A stretch of 64,000 bases of DNA from Hansfordia pulvinata (GCA_006538405.1 BJKQ01000029.1:62001-126000); one strand, 5' to 3'. Numbered from the stretch's first letter, positions 13,401 through 25,583 are shown. Translations and numbers: made by a program. The notes: generated by a model from the letters alone, not told the origin.

Positions 13401-14645
13401 TCTCACTTCTCCCTCGGCACTGTCTGATTTCTCAACAAAGCCCAAGCCATGTCATCTCCTCCATTGCGGACCCCCCAGGAGAGCACCCAGGATTTGGAGA
13501 CTTCTGGAAAGAGGAGGGAAGGTTTGAGTGATCACGAGGAGATCTCTGCTGCAAGCCTGGCTATCTATTGCCAGGACGGGACTTACGTCTCCCCGCCTAT
13601 GCTTGCGGGAGTCCCGTGCGAGAAGATCGACGAGACCCATGATTACTGGGATCCTAGCTGGCCGATACTCGAGTGCCTCATTCAGTCGAGGCTAAATTGT
13701 TATGAAAAGAAGCTGGAACGGTTGCGCCGCACCTCTGGACTCGCCCGCCATCACGTGTTTCTTGCCAACCGCCAGGTAAACCGTGGCCATTTCATCTTGA
13801 ACTTCCTCGAAAGAGAGAAGACTTTCCACCCATACCAACTTGTCAAGAAGGAAATGATGGCAGAACTTCACACTTCTTTCAGTAACTACGATACCATGTT
13901 CCGGCTACTGAGTGCCCACGAGGAGCTTAAAAGGTTCGACATGGACGTCACACCACTCGATTGGCTCCGGCAGCGCATACACGAGATTTCCACGAGTCAA
14001 GGAGATAGCTTCGACCTGTGTAAGAGCATCCGTGGACTCTATCATGATGATAAGATCAGGGCACTGAGAAAGAAGCATGGCTTGAGCAATATTGGGCGCC
14101 CCTCAGGCGCAAACCGATTACCTGACGAGTCTTGATATCTGTGCCAATACATCGATCGTCACTTAATGAGGGCCTACGTACTTGCATCATCTGCATAGAA
14201 AAACAAGAAGAGGAAAATACACTAGGTGACTAAAGCCGTGGCAAGAATCAGTTGTAATACTACCAAATATTTCATGACACGAAGTGTTTTGAAACACCTT
14301 GTACTCCGCCAGATTGGCGACCTTCAACACGCGGTCTGTCGTCATCCCGGGACGCATACCTATTTTCATCACGAATGAGCCACATTATGCCCTACGTCCT
14401 TTGCTACTGAAAACAGTGGGATTGCCACCGAGTAGGTACGGCCTTGAAAATGAAGGGGTTGGATCGTGTCGCTCGGTATTATGGAAGCCAGGCGTGAAGG
14501 AGCAGGCGATCCGGTTTTGACTCATGACTCAAAATAGTCAATCGCGTCATCAGAACGCATTGACCTCCCTGCATGCCCTTGCGCGGTTCAGGGGATATAT
14601 GGAGTCTTTTAAACTTGCAGTGGCGGGCCCGATTTTGGACTCGTC
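10450..14645 (+). repeat. 4.2-kb segmental duplication, copy 1 (direct orientation)
   Basis: This stretch matches 59755-64000 in the same orientation almost throughout, with many substitutions and small indels. Anchors include the tract around 10600-10680 against 59900-59970, the block with CGCATGTAGGATTGACTCCA near 11590 against 60857, and the whole gene at 12430-14135 against 61832-63510. The offset stays close to 49.4 kb. The left limit is near 10450. The right limit cannot be set because copy 2 runs off the window. Coding parts are better conserved than flanks. Confidence 0.85.
12430..14135 (+). CDS. Conserved fungal protein of unknown function, copy 1 (possible frameshift)
   Basis: Function unknown; I recognise the C-terminal half as a conserved Sordariomycete domain (motifs WDPSWPILE, ARHHVFLANRQVN, DVTPLDWLRQRIHE, LYHDDK, GRPSG) but cannot attach a name. 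Exon 1 starts at 12430 (MDNFYHVDRDF) and ends at a GTAAGC donor at 12476. A middle exon encodes a short coiled-coil-like stretch (KRSSMQNELCNINSRIARLDEEQKRL) near 12850-12920 and a Pro/His-rich linker to 13346. A 94-bp intron (13347-13440) joins in phase to the last exon, 13441-14135, about 231 codons. Between the coiled coil and the linker the frame changes near 12923, whereas copy 2 at 62330 reads straight through; one base is missing in this copy relative to copy 2. Either an unseen intron or a real frameshift explains this. The last exon is fully open. Confidence 0.55.
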
Positions 14646-16382
14646 CTGATTCAAAGTAAGAGTCCTGCCAGTCGCCTACGAGGATTGTAGGGTCGGTTGA
14701 GCAAATTGTTTTAGATTCGCACTCGCGACGGAACTGCACGCCAAACAGGCCGCGGGGATCCTTGAGTGCAGGGGTCAAGGTTGCTGGTGGGGGCGATCAT
14801 GAGATGCACTAACCTAGTGCAAAAAGGCAGGTGTCGGCTAGATGCTCGACTACATTCGAGAAGTCTGTCAGTAATCGGCTTATCCTATTCGAGGCCTGTC
14901 TCGTTCGGCTTCTGTCTTGCCCCGTCGCCGATGTGCTCCACAACAAAACCCACTAGTAAGATCCCCTTGCATGGTCCCCTAGTGTGTTTGCCGAGCCAGG
15001 GGTGCAATCACCCGCCCAGGCAAGCTTGCCAAAAACAAGAAACAAGACTGATGCACAGAGACGTAGCCCGACTTGAATGGGTAAACAGGAATCAATACAA
15101 TCAAAACTACCTGCTCAAGGGGCCTAGCAAGCCTTCGGAAGCGTGCACCCCTCCCTCATGTTGAAGGGTGAGCCGTCCAACAGAACAGCCAGAACCTTCG
15201 CTCCTCGTCAGTCACATGCTAACGAGAGTTGGCCCGAACATTCCGTCGGCGCCATCAAGGTGCCCCAAGTTCACGGCTACCTCCCTGACGTCGTCGCCTT
15301 CAAACAGTAATTGACGCGAACCTTAGTTCCCGCACTCTATTGTCGAAGATTTCATTCGCATGAAATGATTCTCGGTACAGAAAAGGCGATGGGTACTTCT
15401 TTTGTAGTAGAGATGCCCAACAGAGTTTGTGAAGAAGCTGCAGGCGCGATAGCACTGGGTACGACTCCACTTTTAAGAATGGACTTGCCTGCCGAGGCGC
15501 AGGGTGCTTGAGCTGATGTCGCGTTGAGATCTATTCGCCTTCTCGGGAGAACTAAATACGATACTATACAGCTTGGATTTCATCAGTTATGTCCAGCTCC
15601 TAACAAACCCTCTTTCAGTCGGATGTGACGCCATGGCATTCTTTTGTAGTTGCGGAAATGCCGAGATTTCAGATTGTGCCATCCGCCTGAATCGGGAAAT
15701 CTGGTGTGTACTGCATTTTTCGATCACCCATGACCGAATTCATCTTTTGAAGGCATTTCTGTTCCCTCCACTCGGGCTTGCTTGATGCCAGTTGCGTTTC
15801 TTCATACCTACATGTTTTCTACTTTTGTGGCATCTTGGTACTCTGAAAGCAATGCAGCTCAGCGGCTATCGTGGAGCTCCTGCTGCCGAGAGCATGAAGC
15901 CGCATTTTGCTTAGGACCTTTTGTATTCCAGTTGGGTATAAATGAAACAAATTCACTTCCCCTTGGCTCGGGTAAATTGAGCGATGTCTATATCGAAGGG
16001 GCGGGTATCTTCATTCCTGGGCACTTGACCGTCGGTTGCTTTACAAACTCATCCAACTGTCCACCACACCATGTGTGGCGGATCTTTCAGCCGGGTTACT
16101 TCTTCTTGGGCTTGCACCGGGTCTTCCTGTCTCAAGGCAGCGCTCCTGTAGGCACGTGAAAGCGAAGCGACCCAGCAACACTGGAGCAATCTTTTAAGGA
16201 AAGATACGAATAAAAAGAATTTCTCTTCTGGCCAAGTATCAACTTCTGTAAATGCATTCATAGCAATGCGCATCCCTCCATGTTCTATACTGTTTGCAAT
16301 TTTTCGCACATCACAAACTTTCAAAAGGGTGTCCAAACTACATTGGGAATACCTGAGTTTACTCCTAATATGATTCAAAAGT
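14646..16382. other. No supported gene
   Basis: Beyond the duplicated block I see only scattered open frames (for example 14766-15164 and 15782-16159, plus strand), with no domain, signal peptide or splice support. Confidence 0.45.
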
Positions 16383-17300
16383 TCAAATACCAAGAGGTAG
16401 AAGGTATATCGCCATCAGCCAAGCACAATACAACAAAGAGACCGAGCGACCATCATGGATCGTCTTCGCAGTATTGATGCTCACGGCTAATACCAGACCC
16501 AAAGTCGCAACAAGGAAAGAAGTGATGGATGGGATGAGCCAAAACCAACTTGCCGCGAAAGACCAAATCGGAACGAAAAACGGGATGGAAATCAGCGCTA
16601 CAACGTTTCCAAAAACCAAAGGAATCGTTTTCCTCCCCGCCGCAGCATCCCCTTCCCGATCATATATATCTTGAATGTGAATTGTCGTCCAAATAATAAA
16701 TGTAATGAGGGCCAGCCAATGATGAATGAATGATGGGGGACGTGAGCCCATGGCTACTGAGGTAGCACCCGACAGGAAGGTAGTCACTCCCAGGGCATTG
16801 AGAAGATTGCGCGACAGCCAGATTGTATTGCCCAAAGAGCTGCTGTTGTACAAAACACCCAAGGCAAGAAGCAGAATGCTCTCGATGAAACCGGTACCAG
16901 AGATTAGACCGATTCCAACGGCCATCAGGTATGAAATGCAACTGATGACTATCGTTGCCTTCGCAGACAATCTCCCAGATGGGAGCGGGCGCCATGGCTT
17001 GTTGATTGCGTCTTCCCGGATTGATGCATCTCAATGTTGATTGTTTGTCGTGAAAGCAAGAAGATTGATCCATAACCAAAAAGCAGTAAGAGGAAGCTTT
17101 TGGATGAACGGTGCGGAGTCAACTTCGCACTTTGAAGATATTGTGCTGTAGGAGAAAACTAGGCTGGGGAGCATGATGGTTTTGAGGTCGCTGACATTGA
17201 AAAGCCACAAGGTCCAGAAATGATACGACAAGTTATGGAAGTGGCCACGCACGACATCTCGGTACTCCCACGACGTCGCTGGGAAAGCTGCAGCCGACAT
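16383..17300 (-). pseudogene. UbiA-family prenyltransferase with an in-frame stop
   Basis: The frame from 17300 to 16383 encodes an integral-membrane UbiA-type prenyltransferase of usual fungal length (about 305 codons). It starts MSAAAFPATSWEYRD, has about eight hydrophobic segments, and carries both Asp-rich motifs of the family: EDAINKPWRPLPSGR in the first half and IQDIYDREGD in the second, which bind the Mg-prenyl-diphosphate. At 17033-17031 a TGA interrupts the frame at codon 90, immediately before the first motif. Reading continues in the same frame on both sides, and no GT donor lies close upstream, so an intron is unlikely; a CGA to TGA change is the simplest explanation. An intact protein would move a prenyl chain onto an acceptor in the membrane. 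No terpene cyclase or polyketide synthase is nearby, so no pathway can be proposed. Confidence 0.8.
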
Positions 17301-18258
17301 TTGAAGGCTTCTCGCTTAAAGCAAATTGATCAAGGATGAATCTGTGTGATGACTCATTCCGCTCTGAGCTCACAGGAAACGTTCGTAAAGCTGTTGTTCA
17401 AGTATCGTGTGCGAACCGGGCGTTGACGCGGTGTACAGTAATGCAGCCGCAATGGGGTTAAAAAAGAGATGTCCTTTGCGTAGGATCTGGATTGGATTTA
17501 AATGAATAAACAGCAAGCTTAAATAAGATTCAATGTGTAGAAGGAAAGCTGAAAGATCCAACTCCGGATGGAGCTCACTAAGGGCCGTTTTGGTAGAACA
17601 AGCGTGCCTCGGCACCATATTCATGGGCTGTTGATCTAGACCTTTTTTCTATACCTATAATAGCTAGACCCAGGATCCACTGCAAAATGTAGTCATCCTT
17701 CATGGTATCAATGCTGCCGTTAAGTGTACTTGCATGAGAGAAAATATGTTCCCCTTGCCAACGGCCATGAACCAGTTTTTGCAGGTTGACGACCCAAAGC
17801 ATTTCCGACTTCTCTCTTCAGGTCACAGTTTAGAAATTGTTCACATTCGGGATAAACATACATCACCATCATCGCATAAAAATTTCATAGCACACTAAAT
17901 CTATGCGGACGAAAAATGACCAATTGAGACTTGGAGAAAGCTGAAGCCAAAACGCCGGGATAGAGATGCTGGTGATAAACAAGTGTGGAGTGAAAAGATT
18001 TTACATGCATCAATATTGCTGAAAGACCGTGGCTGTGAGCATATATCCGATAAATAGGATATCAGGTGGGCTTCGGATTGAACGGATCGTGACAAGCGTC
18101 TCCGTACCACCAAACCAACAGAAAGAGTGAAGGCCGCTCAGTAGATTGAATGACGCGAAAATCAAACTCGGTCAAACAACAGCCTGGCCCAGCTGGACTA
18201 GATCATTGGCTTTCCACGTATGAAAAGCTGACCAAGTGGGTAGGTCGACTTGATTGCA
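17301..18258. other. Intergenic, between UbiA and Zn2Cys6 genes
   Basis: Short open frames on both strands, no supported gene. It contains the upstream region of the UbiA locus and the 3' flank of the Zn2Cys6 gene. Confidence 0.5.
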
Positions 18259-20091
18259 TTACCTCAAGTCCGGATTCTGAATAAATCTGTCAATGTTGAC
18301 TCGGCCGCTTCGTTCGCGAGGTCTGATGAAATCGAGGTCCTGATGAAGACGAATCGGTGGCAATTGAACGGCGAATCCGAGCGCGCGATTGGGGTTGTCA
18401 AAACTACTCCATGGCATCTTATCTGACGCATCTTCATCCTGCTTGGGCCTCAGCCCAGCCAGTACCGTGTGAGACTCGATGGGGCGTCTTGGGCATCGAA
18501 GACATGCAACAAATGAGGCATCCTCCTGTGAGCCCCCAGTGCTGGGCCTGTGTTGATCGCAAGAGGCTGAGATGGGCACTAAATGCGAAACGTCCGGTAA
18601 TTGGGATTGAGGCAGTCGACGGCGAGGGTAAGGATGACCCGCCTCCTGCGGCGCGAGGCGAACTGATGAACACAGCAGTAAAGCAATGTAATAGATCGAT
18701 TCTTCTTGGCACAACCCAACTCGGATTTGGCACTGCCGCTGACCGTCTGGTGTGTCGAAGGTCAGTACGCACTGAAAATCCATGGGAAGCGTTCCAATGA
18801 CCTCAGAAGTGAGTGGGAGCCGTTGCATGATCCTGTGAGCGTCCTGTCGTTCGTAAATCGGCGGCAGGTAGTTTGGCTCTTTTCGTGCTCGCTTGTCCAG
18901 CATTGATCTCTGGAGACTTGCAACGCTATATTCATCTTCAGAAGTGACGAGGTCCCCAAGTCTTCGCCCAATGATCAGACGAGATCCGATTTCGTCCAAG
19001 AAAGAAGGAGAGGCGATTACAATTTCCATGTCCATTGTCAAAAACGCAGCAGCCTCAGCCGCGCGGGCTGCCATCGCGAAGGGGGGATAGATGCAGATAT
19101 CGGCCGCTTTCGAATATGGTCCAGGCTTGTTCCATTCCCAAATTCGACTTCCTCGGCTACCAGTATCATCGAACTGTGGGTTGTACCCGAGAGACGCAAG
19201 TTGACGACGATGTGTGATCTTGCCTTTAGCCTGCGGTCGGCTAGTGGGCTGCCCATTTCGTGCCGCCTCGAAACGCGAGTTTAGATCGCGGCGTAATCTG
19301 GGCCGTCCTCGCTTCTTCTGTGGAACATCCACGCATGAAATTTCTTTCCCGCTGCTCAAACACCGCGAACAAGGTCTTTGTACTGTCTTATTAGTCAGCA
19401 AAGCTCGAAGCCATTTAAGAATCCCAGCCCCGCGGCGTCTGGTTTGAGTGCAGGCGTATTATTGGTGAACATTCAAGGCGCGTTGAGGTGAAGGCTGGGT
19501 TGAAATCCCAGCTTTATTCAAAAAATTAAAAAATTTGGTGAACAGATTTCACGTACCGTCGCATCTAAAGCAAGTCAGCGAGTTAGTCAGCGGCGCCCTT
19601 CCAAGCACGGGGTTAATATACCTGAGGTGTGATTTTTGGCAGGGCGCACATGCGAAAGCAACGTGACCCTTGCCTTTCGTCTTTCTCTGCGACTTAGACG
19701 AATCCAAGCCACGGCTGTTTGGAAGTTCTGGCTGTCCGCAGGACTGAGTCAAGTCCTGGACTTGAACGGACGGGTTTGCGATTCCGTGGGCAGGACACGG
19801 CGATGGAGGCGAATTAATGCCACTACAGTTCACATGACCCAGGTGATTAAAAGGACACCCTGGGCCCGGCTGTAGATGGTGGACTCGAGTAGCCATCAGC
19901 GGCGCAACTAAGGGCGGGTAGCAGGGCAATTTGGCATCATAACCAGATGAATTGTGTGGTGCGGCGCTTTCAAGATGTAGTCGTGTACGGCTTGGTGGTG
20001 GTGAAGTGTAAGGGATAGGTTCTGCAAGGCCCGAGGGTAGTATGAAGTGAGGGAGTCCAAGTGACGGTGGCTGAGTGGTGCGAGTCGACAT
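18259..20091 (-). CDS. Zn2Cys6 transcription factor with PAS-like domain
   Basis: Nuclear regulator of 533 residues. Model: exon 1 20091-19622, intron 19621-19565, exon 2 19564-19557 (only 8 nt), intron 19556-19383, exon 3 19382-18259. Phases agree and the total is 534 codons. The spliced protein has a complete zinc cluster, C148-x2-C151-x6-C158-x5-C164-x2-C167-x8-C176, followed by an AT-hook-like basic patch (KKRGRPRLRR). The third cysteine is encoded by the microexon. Residues about 270-400 (FLTMDMEIVIASPSFL, REPNYLPPIY-like KEPNYLPPIY, DGQRQCQIRVG) match the PAS-like region of a known Sordariomycete Zn2Cys6 family. The N-terminal 140 residues are Pro/Ser-rich and low in predicted structure. 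Target genes are unknown; the UbiA locus next to it is convergent in position only, as both lie on the minus strand about 1 kb apart. Family assignment is secure, biological role is not. Confidence 0.85.
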
Positions 20092-22437
20092 GAGGGAGGA
20101 ATCTCAACGGTCTTGTGAATCTTAGGGGTAGCAAAAGCCGAAGACGGAGGTGGTGTTCAAGCTTTGCTACCTGGCGGAGTAAGAAATGCATGGAGGCTGG
20201 CAAAAAGTGTCAACGCCCACTAGATATCGGGCGCTTCTGGGCCACCGTGGGGCGATTCGCCATCAAACGTCGAAAAAAGTGCTGATTTAAGTAGCTCACG
20301 GACGAGGACTCATGGCACAAATGCCCTTCAATCCCGTGCCAGAACGTGTTGGGTGGGCCAGACGAGCGCGACAGAAACCCGGGGCCACTGAGGCGCCGAA
20401 AGGACTCCTGAAGGCGTGCGTAGCGCTACGCATAGGCAGCCAGCGCTACGGGTAGTGAGGGTGAGTGTGCAGATCGGGCAGCAGTAGAGCGAACGCAGCA
20501 TGATATTGGATAGGATCTGGAAGACGGAGAGGTAGTCTATTCGCCCAAACGTCGCGCGTGTTCTGTCCCGTGATCCCTCCTCATTTTCAGTATAGATGTG
20601 CACTGTTAGGAATGATTAGGGGACCATGTGGCGCTTGGCGTGAATGCCCCTAGACACAGGCAAGTGCTGAGTAGGATTTACGAATAGGTAATCGAATTGG
20701 GTGCTTGAGATGCAACGAATACCGCGCCATAGGAATAGTTTCCGACATGGTGGATGTAGGCGAATAGCGTACACACATATGGTAGGGCCAAGCAAGTAGG
20801 TAGGGCGTGAGATAGGCTAATTGACGGCAGCATCACGCGCGATAGAGTAGGCCGTGACAGCACGCGGGTCAAGGAAACAGATATGATAGCGAATGAAGCG
20901 ATCCAGGCAGGATGACGATAACAAGACGGTAGTGGTGGTGGTGGTGGATGCAGATGAAAATGGACATCGTGTGCCCTCATTCAATTGCATTTAAACTGGC
21001 CTGAGTACTTACAGTCGGACAAACAAAATAGTGCCCCCGGTGAGTTTGGCGACTCGCATCGCGCTGGCGGTCGCCTCTCCGGAGCGGAACCGCTGAAGGG
21101 GTGGACGCCATGACTATACACTGCATAGTGACGAATAAATCGCTAGGTGTAATATACACCGGCTGAAGATGCCTGCAGAGCGGAAATTTGACGCTTTTAG
21201 CCTTAAGCCTCTCGGCCAGTTTTGTTAGACAACAGTCAATACCTTCTTTAGGACTTGACTTCCATAGTCTCCACCTCGCATGAAGAGACCCTCTGGTCAA
21301 CACCGGCGCTCGTGCATTAATGGCCCCCGCTTGGTTTCACCTCGCGCAAACTCTAGATTTCCGATGCGATCGATCCCCTCGGCTCTTATAAGTGGTGGAT
21401 AACCCGACACGTCTTTCTAGCCGAATGTTTGATGCGGTTGGCCAAGTTCAATCTTTGTTCAGTCCACGCCCAATTAGCGATATTTGGCCCAGCCGCCTTT
21501 TACTCAATTTACTGTTTGTCGGGCAGGGCTTCGCTGTTTTGCCGGCTGGACAAGAGCAGGCCTTCCGCATTGGCACCATTCCATCTAGCTGCACTAAGCT
21601 ACCCTTTAGCCTCGAATCTTCCCGGTTGTTGGGAAACTTCTGCGGCTATCTCGTGAAGAAGGCCGCCCAAGCCCATGAGTTGGTTCTGTATGCAGCATGT
21701 ACAAAACGGGCGAGGCTGGCGAATCCTGCGCTAGGCCGCAAGCATTCATAAAATTGGCCGCCCGGTTCTGACCGACTACTTTTTAATCTCTCGCACCACT
21801 ACCTGGTCCGGTAACCTAACTATGCCCGGTGACTGCCGTCATATGAAGGCTCTCTTTGAGAGGACTAGCGTATGTCAGGAGTAGCTACGGGGAGTCGGAA
21901 CTCGCGCCTGCCCAGCCAATTGTTGCCGACAGATTTTCTAGCGCTAAAACGTGTGCCAAGAGACGCTTTGACCTAGCCTGATTTTCTTTGTGTTGTGTGT
22001 TGTTAGTGCGTGCATACGTCAACGGAGCCAGTCAACGGGTGTGACGCCGAGGTGAAATCTTTTAAGCTCTGCGTGGGCACTAATAAGGAGAAATATAGTG
22101 CTGTAAGTGCAGAATAAGTGTGGAATCTTTCCATCATCTCCTTTCTGATGGATTTTTACAATAGAATGTCTTTTCTTTTTTTGAGGAAATTGATGATGGA
22201 TTGGTCACAACTCATCCGGCGACTAGTAAAGAGGACTTGATGGCAAGCGACGCTGGGAGCGCGGCGCAGCCGATTTGGCTTCACTTGCTATCCGTTGAAG
22301 CAAGACTGTATAACAATTTAAAAGGGTTTCCGGCAATGGATTAGTAATTGTGCGCCTTATTGATGCTTTCATTTGATACCCTGCGAGCATTGGTCATGAA
22401 TTGTGGAGCTGTTTTTGGAAACGGTTAATTAGATGTG
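20092..22437. other. No supported gene; short GTG microsatellite
   Basis: A (GTG)n-type run lies near 20931-20947. Open frames up to 119 codons exist (21392-21751 plus) but show no recognisable content. The part near 20092-20300 is the upstream region of the Zn2Cys6 gene. Confidence 0.45.
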
Positions 22438-23310
22438 TGGCACCAGTCACTACGTCATCGACCATGCCCTTCGTTACAATGGGGTGGTCCTAACGCTGGG
22501 CTCTTCGGGAACCGAGGTATTACCATGGACGCCTCGTAAGGGAGGGTACGTCGCCACCTCTTGCGCTAACCTATGAAATGTGATCTCAGGTCTACCCTGC
22601 AAGGGTGATGACGCTAGAGCGCAGGACTCCAGAGCGAGGCACTTCATCCAATTTTGTACAAGCTGCTGTCCCGGACCGCGCTAGCTTGCAATTAGGCTGG
22701 CAGGGGTTGCCTGTCGTTTTCTAAATGCCTAGACTCGCTAAAATTAGATGTGACTGGTCTTGCGCCAACACTAAGGGACTATTACCACACAAAGTCCGCA
22801 CGAGAAGCTCCGGCGAACAAGCGACACGTTCTTAACTTGTATCTTTCCCTGTCTTTGGCAGACACATGATCAGTGAGGATGGAATGAATTGCAATGCTGC
22901 GACCTACCCGTGGCCACAACGCTTGTACCATTGAAGAATAGCCTGATCAGGCGACCGTTCTTGGGGGTCAGTGCATGTGATGGAGTTTTTGCCACCCGGG
23001 ATCTATCGGGATACAACACAACGCTGAGACGGAGACTAAGCTGAAAACACATCCCTGGGTGTTACCGTCCTCAACACCAATTTTTGGATCATTACTTCAT
23101 TCCTCCCTTTTTAGATCGTTAGTTACCAGCCTAATGTAGGGTAGATCATCTGGCAGCCGACACGGCTGGAACTCTTCCACTTGACCTTTAGTTCAGGTCC
23201 TCCAAAGCGGGTTCAAATATGATGGTCGCATCCTGCTCAACGCTTCTGCTTCGGCTCGGCCTTCCAGGCAATCCGTGCGGATTTATCGAGACAAGGCGAT
23301 GTGACCAATA
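22438..23310 (+). repeat. Dispersed repeat, copy 1 (inverted relative to 58370-59215)
   Basis: About 0.87 kb that matches the reverse complement of 58370-59215 nearly end to end. Good anchors are GCTAAAATTAGATGTGAC near 22737 against 58890, CAATTAGGCTGGCAGGGGTT near 22690, and CCACCCGGGATC near 22990 against 58663. No intact open frame is shared by both copies and I see no terminal inverted repeats or target duplication, so it is probably an old transposon or gene relic. Confidence 0.75.
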
Positions 23311-24261
23311 CATGTTTTCTTTAAAAAGAAATTTTAAAAAAAGTAACACTCGATAATTCAAAATTTTGACGCTTCCTGCTGAGCTTTTGCCCAGATATTT
23401 ATAAGAACAGTGGTCGGAAAGACCTTGACTTTCGCTTGAAAATCCGTTTGAACTAGACTTTTGAAGTAGACTCCTGCCATGAGCTTCTGAACCGGTTACA
23501 TTAATGGACGCCGAACAGATTGACGCTACCTGCGCTCCACACTCTTATAAATAGACCCCATCTAGACCAGATAAGGCCAGAAAACTGCGCGCTAGCTCTT
23601 TAAGCTCGGCAACGTACACGTCTTGATCAACTCTTGAGTAGTCATAGAGGTGGAGCACGATTTTAGCGTAAAGCTAATGAAAACAATCACTAATTAAATC
23701 TTTCCATGGAGGCGAGAGTTATATTTTAAGACACTTTTAGAACATCACTAAAAATAGAAACATTGTCTTTGCTAATGATTTCTCATGACATGGAAACCTG
23801 AAGTACTGAGCACCAAGAACTACCGCCACGCTGGGAGACCAGGGTCTATTTTTCCTTTAAAAGAGCATTAATTATCCACAGCTTGGCATGTAACCATGGT
23901 GTTTCATCAAGCTAGATTCCTGTCTGTGAGCTAAGCCAGCGGACAGAGGCACACAAATTGGGGAATTTGCGCAACCCTAGCACCCATGAATAAAAAGCTT
24001 TCGTCCAAAATCTAACTCAAAGCGGAAGGACCTTAGAAGTGGTACGCTTTGGTTATAAAAAGGGAATGTAAAACATTCCGCTATCCAGAAATAGTCCATA
24101 GATCCAACCGGTTGCCTTGCCACAAAAGCGGTGTATAAGACCATAGGATCTCGGCCATTCAACATACAGTTGTGCAAGAAATGTCAATCACCTCATCACC
24201 TCGTAACGAAATATCCACAACAATATTGTATTCGAAGCCTACGCGGTCCGAAGGCTAGACG
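23311..24261. other. AT-rich intergenic region upstream of the GDSL gene
   Basis: AT-rich, no supported gene. It includes the presumed promoter of the GDSL esterase gene. Confidence 0.5.
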
Positions 24262-25583
24262 ATGAATTTGAATACTAAAGGTCTATACGTCCTCAGCGTA
24301 TTAAACCAAGCCTTCCCCATTGTTCATGGACATACTTTAAGAGGAGTCGTGGGTGACGCGTTTCGCAGCGGGATGTGAGTATTTGTCAAAGCTCGATTGT
24401 GAATACTTTTTTTTGTTTCTCACCTACCAAGACAGATAAAACACTAAGTGTCTCTAGGATTGCTTTTGGTGATTCTTTCACATTTGTACAAGGCTCTCAA
24501 GGCTGGCCAGGAAGCAGTTTCATTGGTGACAGGATCAATTTTGAATTCGATGAGGAGGTTCTGTTTGGTACTAAAATCATACAAAATGCCGGAGGGACTT
24601 CGAATGGAGGCCCAAATTGGGTTGAGTATCTGACCGGCTGTGGCTTGAAACGCGGAGAGACCTTACCATCCACATGCTCTATTCAGCTCTTTCCGTTTGC
24701 TTACCATGGGTCCACAATTCTTCCCGAATATGTGGCTTCCCCGACCTCGACGCTCAAATCTGGCCCGCATTCCATCTCCATGACGAGTCAGGTTGAACAG
24801 TTTATACGTTACGCAAACAGCCCGCTCACCAAGCTTCTCGGAAAAGAGCACACTTTAATAGGTATCTGGGCCGGGACCTCTGACCTGATGGGGTCACGCC
24901 ACTTCGAGCACGTGGATTGGAAAACTATGTATGGCAATTTGGTACATGGGATTGTCCGCAACATGCAACGTTTATACGAAAGAGGCTGGACGAAGTTCTT
25001 GGTTCTGAACGCACCGCCTCTCGACCGGAACCCTACTAATATCAGGAGACGCGACAAAGGAAGCCCGTTGTTACCCAATGAATCCCAGTTATCCTTGTTC
25101 AATTCGATGCTGGACGAAAGCATACGCGAGGAATTTTTGCATCCACAAAATGGTTGCTGCTCTGATGCCAAAGTTCTTCTTTACGACGCTAACAGCTTTT
25201 TAAACAACCTATTGGACAAACCCCCTTCCTTTATTAAAGACACAAAGACCGTCTGCGACGCATTGAACGGCTGGAGGGTTTCACTTTCAACAAAAGAGGC
25301 CGTGATCAAGGACCCAGCTCAATACGGATGCCACCCAATCGAAGAATATTTTTGGTTTGATATTCCTCACGTGTATGTCTTCGATCCTTTTTGCGACTGT
25401 TCCTTACTCATTTCCAAAACCCTTCTGAGCTCGATGAAGTTGACCCTTTTTTTGCCGTTTTAATTTCACTTCGACTGACATATACTCACATTCAGAACTT
25501 CAGGAATCCATGAGTTATTAGGAAAGCAGCTTAGAAAAGTTGTAGACGAGTTTTTCCCCGGGGTTTGGGGCAAATCGGCTTGA
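24262..25583 (+). CDS. Secreted GDSL/SGNH-family esterase (371 aa)
   Basis: Extracellular ester hydrolase, related to fungal GDSL lipase/acetylesterase families (CE16-like). Model: exon 1 24262-24374, intron of 83 bp, exon 2 24458-25372, intron of 123 bp, exon 3 25496-25583; phases agree (372 codons). Exon 1 supplies a signal peptide (MNLNTKGLYVLSVLNQAFPIV). Block I is IAFGDSF with nucleophile Ser44. The GGPNWVEYLTGC segment, PPLDRNP and the final D339-x-x-H342 (WFDIPH) before TSGIHELL match the family; the last of these is completed only by splicing to exon 3. Block III reads GTSD rather than the usual GxND, so the oxyanion-hole Asn is replaced by Ser179. Substrate is not predictable; acetylated plant polysaccharide is a family-based guess. 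It lies next to a pogo-like transposon. Confidence 0.85.

Noticed and set aside
16383..25583. Secondary-metabolite cluster made of UbiA, Zn2Cys6 regulator and GDSL esterase
   Set aside because: No polyketide synthase, NRPS, terpene cyclase or tailoring oxidase is present, spacing is wide, and the UbiA gene is broken.
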